Origin: Simplicispira sedimenti
Lineage (GTDB): Bacteria; Pseudomonadota; Gammaproteobacteria; Burkholderiales; Burkholderiaceae_C
Reading direction: 5' to 3'
Assembly (NCBI RefSeq): GCF_022760965.1
Contig: NZ_JAKVIJ010000006.1
Span: forward strand, 124,001-188,000
DNA: 64,000 nucleotides
Positions 59,733-64,000 of the stretch are shown here, piece after piece. Under the pieces are notes generated by a model. The model searched no databases. It worked only from the letters and a program-made list of their open reading frames with translations, and was not told the origin of the DNA. Made by a program: the position numbers and the translations under genes. The first letter of the stretch is position 1, and each line of letters opens with the position of its first letter.

Positions 59733-60232
59733 GCGCACCGCTGCTCGTCCTGGCGGTAGGCAACCCCAGCCGGGGGGACGACGCCCTCGGCCCCATGCTG
59801 CTGGAGCGCCTGCAAGCCGACGGATGGGACGCGAGCGGCCAGGTGGAATTGCTGTGCGATTTTCAGCTCCAGGTGGAGCACACACTGGACCTGCTGGGCC
59901 GCAGCGCCGTGCTGCTGGTCGATGCCGCGCGGCCCGGCGTAGTGCAGGGCGCGCAGCTGTCCAGCCTGCAGCCCTGTCCAGAGCGCCCGGCGCCTGCCAG
60001 CCACGCGCTGGACGCACGCACCCTGCTGGGCCTGACGCTGGCGCTGCAGGGCACCGCTCCACCGGCATGGATGCTGGCCATCGAAGGCGCAGCCTTTGGC
60101 CTGGGCGAAGGCCTGAGTCTCCAGGCCCAGCAACACCTGGATCAAGCACACCGTCTGGCGCAGGCGTGGGTGAGCGAGCAGCTGGCGTGCGCAGGATGCG
60201 CAGCGCTCACAAGCCCTGCCGGGGCTGCATGA
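59729..60232 (+). CDS. hoxW: Hydrogenase maturation endopeptidase HoxW
   Basis: 167 aa HyaD/HybD-family protease that trims the HoxH C-terminus after Ni insertion. The hallmark VGNPSRGDDALGPMLLERL contains the Ni-sensing acidic residue; VLLVDAARPG and HALDARTLL follow. The ATG overlaps the hoxH stop (ATGA). Its 3' end overlaps the convergent REC-GGDDF-EAL gene by 26 bp, so the transcripts meet. Confidence 0.92.
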   Translation: MSAPLLVLAVGNPSRGDDALGPMLLERLQADGWDASGQVELLCDFQLQVEHTLDLLGRSAVLLVDAARPGVVQGAQLSSLQPCPERPAPASHALDARTLLGLTLALQGTAPPAWMLAIEGAAFGLGEGLSLQAQQHLDQAHRLAQAWVSEQLACAGCAALTSPAGAA

Positions 60233-62939
60233 GCTTGTCGTAAAGCTCCTGCGCGGGCAAGGGCCTGCTGAACAGGTAGCCCTGCATCAGATCACAACCG
60301 GCAGCCTGCAAAAACGCGCGCTGCTCCTCCGTTTCCACCCCTTCGGCCACCGTCTGCATGCGAAGGTTGCGCGCCAGCCCGATGATGCTGTGCACGATGG
60401 CTGCACTGTCAGGGTGCACCGTCGCGTCCTGTACGAACGAGCGGTCGATCTTGAGCTGGTCGATCGGAAAGCGCCGCAGGTAGGCCAGTGAGGAATACCC
60501 GGTGCCGAAGTCATCCACCGCCACACCCACGCCCAGCGCCTTGAGCTCTGCCAGGGTTTGGCTTGCCCGCTCGGCGTTGTGCATGACCACGCTCTCCGTA
60601 ATTTCCAGTTTGAGCTGACGGCCCCCCAGGCCTGCCTGGCGCAGCGCCTGGCGCACGCTATCGACCAATCCCTCGTCCTGGAACTGGCGCGCCGACAGGT
60701 TGACCGCCACGCGCAGTTCCAGCCCTTGGGCCTGCCACTGGCGCACCTGCTGGCAGGCGGTCTCCAGCACCCATTGCCCGATGGGAACAATAAGCCCCGT
60801 TTCTTCGGCCAATGGGATGAAATCTGCCGGTGACACCAGCTTGCCGTCCTGCGTCTGCCAGCGCACCAACGCCTCCACATCGTTGACTGTTTGGGTGGTC
60901 AGATGCATCAGCGGCTGGTAGTGCAGACGCAGTTCGCCACGCTCCAGCGCACGGCGCAGGCGGGCTTCGAGTTCCAACTTCTGCAGTGCCTGGGTATTGA
61001 GGTCAGCGGTGTAAAAGCACAAGGTGTTGCGCCCCGACTCCTTGGCGCGGTACATGGCCGCGTCGGCGTTGCGCAGCAAGGTGTCGTAGTTGGCACCGTC
61101 CTGCGGAAACAGGCTGAGACCGATGCTGGCCGAGAGCGTCAGCTCGTGCTCCTGCAGTTGCAGCGGCCGGGCAATGTCTTGCAAGATGCGGTGGGCCACC
61201 ATGGCGGCCTGCTGGGCGTCGGCCAAGTCGGGCAGCACGATGACGAAATCATCGCCCCCCATGCGCGCTGCCGTGTCGCAATCGCGCAGTTGCGCGGCAA
61301 TGCGCCCGGCCACGGCACGCAGAAGGGCATCGCCGCTGGCATGGCCCAGGCTGTCGTTGATACGCTTGAAGTTGTCCAGATCGAGGTACAGCAGAGCCAC
61401 GTTCCCATGCTGCTTGTGCGCCAGCGCCACGGCTAGGTCGGCACGTTCCCGGAGCCGGTTGCGATTGGCCAGGCCGGTGAGCTCGTCCAGGTTGTTCTGG
61501 CGCTCCAGCTGCTCTTCGTAGCGTTTGCGGTCGGTAATGTCGTTGAGGATGCCCACGAAATGCGTGACCTGTCCTGCGTCATCGGGTACCGGGGCCAGAG
61601 AAAGATCGCACCAGAACACCGTGCCATCCTTGCGCTGGTTGCTCAACTCAACCTGCGCTTCACCCCGCTCCCGGATTGCAGCAGCCACCTCACGCACACC
61701 GGACTGGCCCTCGTCGCCCCCCAGCAGAAAACCAGGGTCCCGCCCCAGTACATCAGCAGCGCTGTAGCCCGTGATGCGTTCAAAGGCGGGGTTCACATAT
61801 TCCAGCACCAGCGCATCGGACTTTCGGGCCAGCAGCATGATGCCGTTGGCCGAGGCCTGCACTGCACTGCTGCTGAGCCGATTCGCCTCCTCCGCCGATC
61901 TGCGACGAGTTTCCTTCTCGAAGTTGGTCAGGGCAAAGCACACATCCGTGACTATCTCCTGAACCAGATTGCGCAGCTCGTCATCGAAAAACCCCCTCTC
62001 GGCGGCGTACAGCGTCAGACTTCCGACGACGCGCCCATCAATGCGCAACGGATAGCATGCGCCTGCGGCAAAACCGTGGCGCAGGTAGTCTTCGCACAAG
62101 GGCGCCAGCACCGGATCGGCCTGCAAGTCATTGCAGAGATACGGTTCCCCTCGCGCCAACGACCATTCCACCAGCGTGCGTGATGGTCCGCGCATACCCA
62201 GCGGCGCCATACGTGCAAACCACGCCGGTTCCTCGCCGCATCGTGCCACTGGCGTCACCTCACCAGTCTCGTCGTGCACGACCCCCACCCATGCCATGCG
62301 CAAGCCACCGCGCTCCACGGCAATGCGGCACAGCTGGTTGAACAGCGTGTTGCGGTCGCTGGTATGTACGATGGCTTGGTTGGTTTCACTCAGCGCGGCA
62401 TACAGGCGATTGAGCCGCACGATGCGCTGGTGCGCAAGGTTCAGCTCAGACAGGCGTTGCTCCAGCTCCAGGCTGCGCTGCTCCAGCTTGCGCACCAGCA
62501 CGGCGTTGTACATGCTGAGCATGTCCGACTCGGGCAACGTGGAGGCACGCGGCGCCAACTGGCGCTTCCACGCCGCATCCATCACCGCCTGCACACGCTG
62601 CATGAAAACATCCGGCTCGGCGGGTTTGACGATGAAGGCATCGGCACCCATGTCGAGGGCCAGTTGTTCGTCCTTGGGTTCGGTGTAGGTAGCGGTATAG
62701 ACGATGAAAGGAATACGGCACAAGGTGTCGTCCGCCTTCCAGTTTCGCAGCAAGGTGTAGCCGTCCATGACGGGCATCAGCAGGTCGCTGACCACGAGGT
62801 CGGGGGGCTGCGCGCGCGCCAGCTCCAGGGCCTGGGCGCCCTGGTCAGCTTCTTGCACCGCATAGCCATGGCCGCGCAGCAATTGGCACAGCAAGTAGCG
62901 GTTCTCTTCGCGGTCGTCCACCACCAGGGCACGCATCAC
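60207..62939 (-). CDS. REC-GAF-PAS-GGDDF-EAL response regulator
   Basis: 910 aa, soluble. Receiver domain about 2-125 with phospho-acceptor Asp in VVSDLLMPVMDGY and Lys in FIVKPAEP; coil about 140-190; GAF about 200-345; PAS about 360-480; GGDEF-type about 485-645 with RMGGDDFVIVLP and I-site RDCD; EAL about 655-905 with VEALVRW, NLSARQF, EITES, DDFGTGYSSLAYL and AEGVET. The GGDDF variant leaves cyclase activity uncertain; the EAL looks competent. The GTG start overlaps the upstream receiver gene (GTGA). Confidence 0.9.
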   Translation of the reverse strand: MMRALVVDDREENRYLLCQLLRGHGYAVQEADQGAQALELARAQPPDLVVSDLLMPVMDGYTLLRNWKADDTLCRIPFIVYTATYTEPKDEQLALDMGADAFIVKPAEPDVFMQRVQAVMDAAWKRQLAPRASTLPESDMLSMYNAVLVRKLEQRSLELEQRLSELNLAHQRIVRLNRLYAALSETNQAIVHTSDRNTLFNQLCRIAVERGGLRMAWVGVVHDETGEVTPVARCGEEPAWFARMAPLGMRGPSRTLVEWSLARGEPYLCNDLQADPVLAPLCEDYLRHGFAAGACYPLRIDGRVVGSLTLYAAERGFFDDELRNLVQEIVTDVCFALTNFEKETRRRSAEEANRLSSSAVQASANGIMLLARKSDALVLEYVNPAFERITGYSAADVLGRDPGFLLGGDEGQSGVREVAAAIRERGEAQVELSNQRKDGTVFWCDLSLAPVPDDAGQVTHFVGILNDITDRKRYEEQLERQNNLDELTGLANRNRLRERADLAVALAHKQHGNVALLYLDLDNFKRINDSLGHASGDALLRAVAGRIAAQLRDCDTAARMGGDDFVIVLPDLADAQQAAMVAHRILQDIARPLQLQEHELTLSASIGLSLFPQDGANYDTLLRNADAAMYRAKESGRNTLCFYTADLNTQALQKLELEARLRRALERGELRLHYQPLMHLTTQTVNDVEALVRWQTQDGKLVSPADFIPLAEETGLIVPIGQWVLETACQQVRQWQAQGLELRVAVNLSARQFQDEGLVDSVRQALRQAGLGGRQLKLEITESVVMHNAERASQTLAELKALGVGVAVDDFGTGYSSLAYLRRFPIDQLKIDRSFVQDATVHPDSAAIVHSIIGLARNLRMQTVAEGVETEEQRAFLQAAGCDLMQGYLFSRPLPAQELYDKLMQPRQGL

Positions 62940-63310
62940 CGGGCCTCCGGCACGAAGCGCTCGACCAACGCCACAAACGTCTGCGGGTCAATGGGCTTCT
63001 CGATATAGCCGTCGCAACCGGACGCCAGACAGCGCTCACGGTCACCAGCCATGGCGTAAGAGGTGACCGCAACGATGGGTACTGCAGCGCTGCGCGGATC
63101 CGCGCGCAATGCCTGGGCCACCGCATAGCCGTCCATGCCGGGGAGCTGGATGTCCAGCAGGATCAGCACCGGATCGACCGTACGCGCCAACGCCAGCCCG
63201 CTGGGTCCATCTTCGGCATGAACCATTTCCCAACCACTGGCTTCCAGAAGAAAACCCGCGAGGTAGCGGTTTTGCGCGTTGTCCTCGATCATCAAAATGC
63301 GGCGGTTCAT
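62936..63310 (-). CDS. Single-domain response regulator
   Basis: 124 aa receiver only: acidic pocket in LMIEDNAQNRYL, phospho-acceptor Asp in ILLDIQLPGMDGYAV, Thr/Ser in VAVTSYAM, Lys in YIEKPIDP. It resembles DivK/CheY-type relays. Its ATG overlaps the kinase gene stop and its stop overlaps the following REC-GGDDF-EAL gene, so it is probably an intermediate or alternative phospho-acceptor of the same kinase. Confidence 0.92.
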   Translation of the reverse strand: MNRRILMIEDNAQNRYLAGFLLEASGWEMVHAEDGPSGLALARTVDPVLILLDIQLPGMDGYAVAQALRADPRSAAVPIVAVTSYAMAGDRERCLASGCDGYIEKPIDPQTFVALVERFVPEAR

Positions 63311-64000
63311 GCGGTTTCCCCCTGCTCAGGCGCTTGCATGGGCAGCACGATGGTGAAGGTACTGCCCTGTCCCCAGGTGCTGGCCACCTCGACACGCCCA
63401 CCCATCAGGTCGGCCAGACGACGGCAGATGGCCAGGCCCAACCCGGTTCCATCGTGCTTGCGTGACAGCGCGGAGTCAATCTGGTGGAAGGGTGCAAACA
63501 AGCGCGCCATGTCTTCCTCCCTAATGCCCATGCCAGTGTCGCTGATATCCAGGCGCACCATGGTGCGTACGTCGCCATCCTTTGTCGATGGTTCGTCAAA
63601 GCACGACACGCGCAATGCCACATGACCGGTCTCAGTGAACTTGATGGCATTGCTCAGCAAGTTCAGCATTACCTGCTCCACCCGCCGCGCGTCGCTGAGC
63701 ATGTGATCCAACCCCTGGGGCACCTCCACCCGCAACTGCAGGTGTTTTTTGTCGGCCAGCGGACGCACGATGTCCAGCACCTTGCGAACCGAATGCACCA
63801 GATCGAAGGGCTCACGCGAAACCTTGAGCTCACCCGCCTCGATCTTGGAAATGTCGAGCACGTCGTTGATGAGCGCCAGCAGGTGACGTGAGCTGTCGCG
63901 CACCATGCCCAATTGTTTGCTTTGCTCTGCCGTCAACGGGCCCGCCAGACCCTGGAGAATGATGCCGGTGAACCCGATGATGGAGTTGAGCGGCGTGCGC
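63307..64000 (-). CDS. Sensor histidine kinase (C-terminal part; N-terminus beyond window)
   Basis: 231 codons of the kinase core are visible. The dimerisation helix begins at the edge with RTPLNSIIGF, so the phospho-accepting His lies just outside. SSRHLLALINDVLDISKIEA follows. The ATPase domain has N-box NLLSNAIKFTE, G1 DISDTGMGI, and G2 HDGTGLGLAICRRL. It overlaps the downstream receiver gene by 4 bp. The input domain is not visible. Confidence 0.92.
   Translation of the reverse strand, partial: RTPLNSIIGFTGIILQGLAGPLTAEQSKQLGMVRDSSRHLLALINDVLDISKIEAGELKVSREPFDLVHSVRKVLDIVRPLADKKHLQLRVEVPQGLDHMLSDARRVEQVMLNLLSNAIKFTETGHVALRVSCFDEPSTKDGDVRTMVRLDISDTGMGIREEDMARLFAPFHQIDSALSRKHDGTGLGLAICRRLADLMGGRVEVASTWGQGSTFTIVLPMQAPEQGETA

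Noticed and set aside
1..64000. CRISPR array, tRNA or rRNA genes, replication origin
   Set aside because: No regularly spaced direct repeats, no cloverleaf-type conserved boxes, no rRNA core sequences, and no DnaA-box cluster were noticed.

Overview
The window is GC-rich chromosomal DNA from a betaproteobacterium, most probably a member of the Comamonadaceae (Acidovorax/Hydrogenophaga-like). This rests on gene content and order (queA, recG, oxyR, dps, ubiA, proC; trpE-trpG-trpD-trpC; ybdK-thiL; pgpA-pncC), the glycerol ABC transporter genes beside glpR/glpK, an NAD-linked hoxFUYHW hydrogenase, and two families of short palindromic repeats typical of that family. No tRNA, rRNA, CRISPR array, prophage or insertion sequence was recognised. 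Most genes are housekeeping or sensory, tightly packed, and often joined by 4-bp ATGA/GTGA overlaps.

Layout. 1-4.3 kb: glycerol uptake (glpT, glpS) divergent from glpR-glpK. 4.3-9.5 kb: proC, ubiA, a CYTH-CHAD protein, dps and oxyR. 9.6-17.1 kb: a degenerate-GGDEF/EAL protein, recG, an HD-GYP protein and queA. 17.2-19.5 kb: a small module (DUF2975 membrane protein, XRE regulator, TonB-like protein) with a lipoprotein gene opposite; the TonB-like gene carries an apparent frameshift and the lipoprotein gene an in-frame TGA. 19.5-26.8 kb: a GAF-GGDEF protein, ung, and a trp operon (trpE-chorismate mutase-trpG-lysE-trpD-small membrane ORF-trpC) preceded by a two-tryptophan leader peptide. 26.9-36.8 kb: chalcone isomerase-like protein, chemoreceptor, gph, rpe, apaG, a COG4389 membrane protein, an antiporter, ybdK and thiL. 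36.8-44.6 kb: a block separating thiL from pgpA-pncC, with three periplasmic binding proteins around a diguanylate cyclase, an NhaR-like regulator, a YccA-type membrane protein and a MuiA-family protein. 44.6-51.6 kb: pgpA, pncC, a Cache-GGDEF protein, YecA-like, kinase-like, nitroreductase, PIN and rlmL-type genes. 51.7-64 kb: a NIT-PAS-GGDEF-EAL protein, hoxFUYHW, and a histidine kinase / response regulator / REC-GGDDF-EAL set cut by the window end.

Themes. Seven genes for making or degrading cyclic di-GMP lie in 64 kb, each with a different input domain. Two families of palindromic repeats occur between genes and also inside reading frames (clearly thiL, pncC and recG; probably rlmL), where they are translated. 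The most testable regulatory find is the trp leader: a 27-codon peptide with Trp-Pro-Trp, probably starting at the first base of its transcript, followed by repeated GGGAG/CTCCC segments, one of which overlaps the trpE ribosome binding site.
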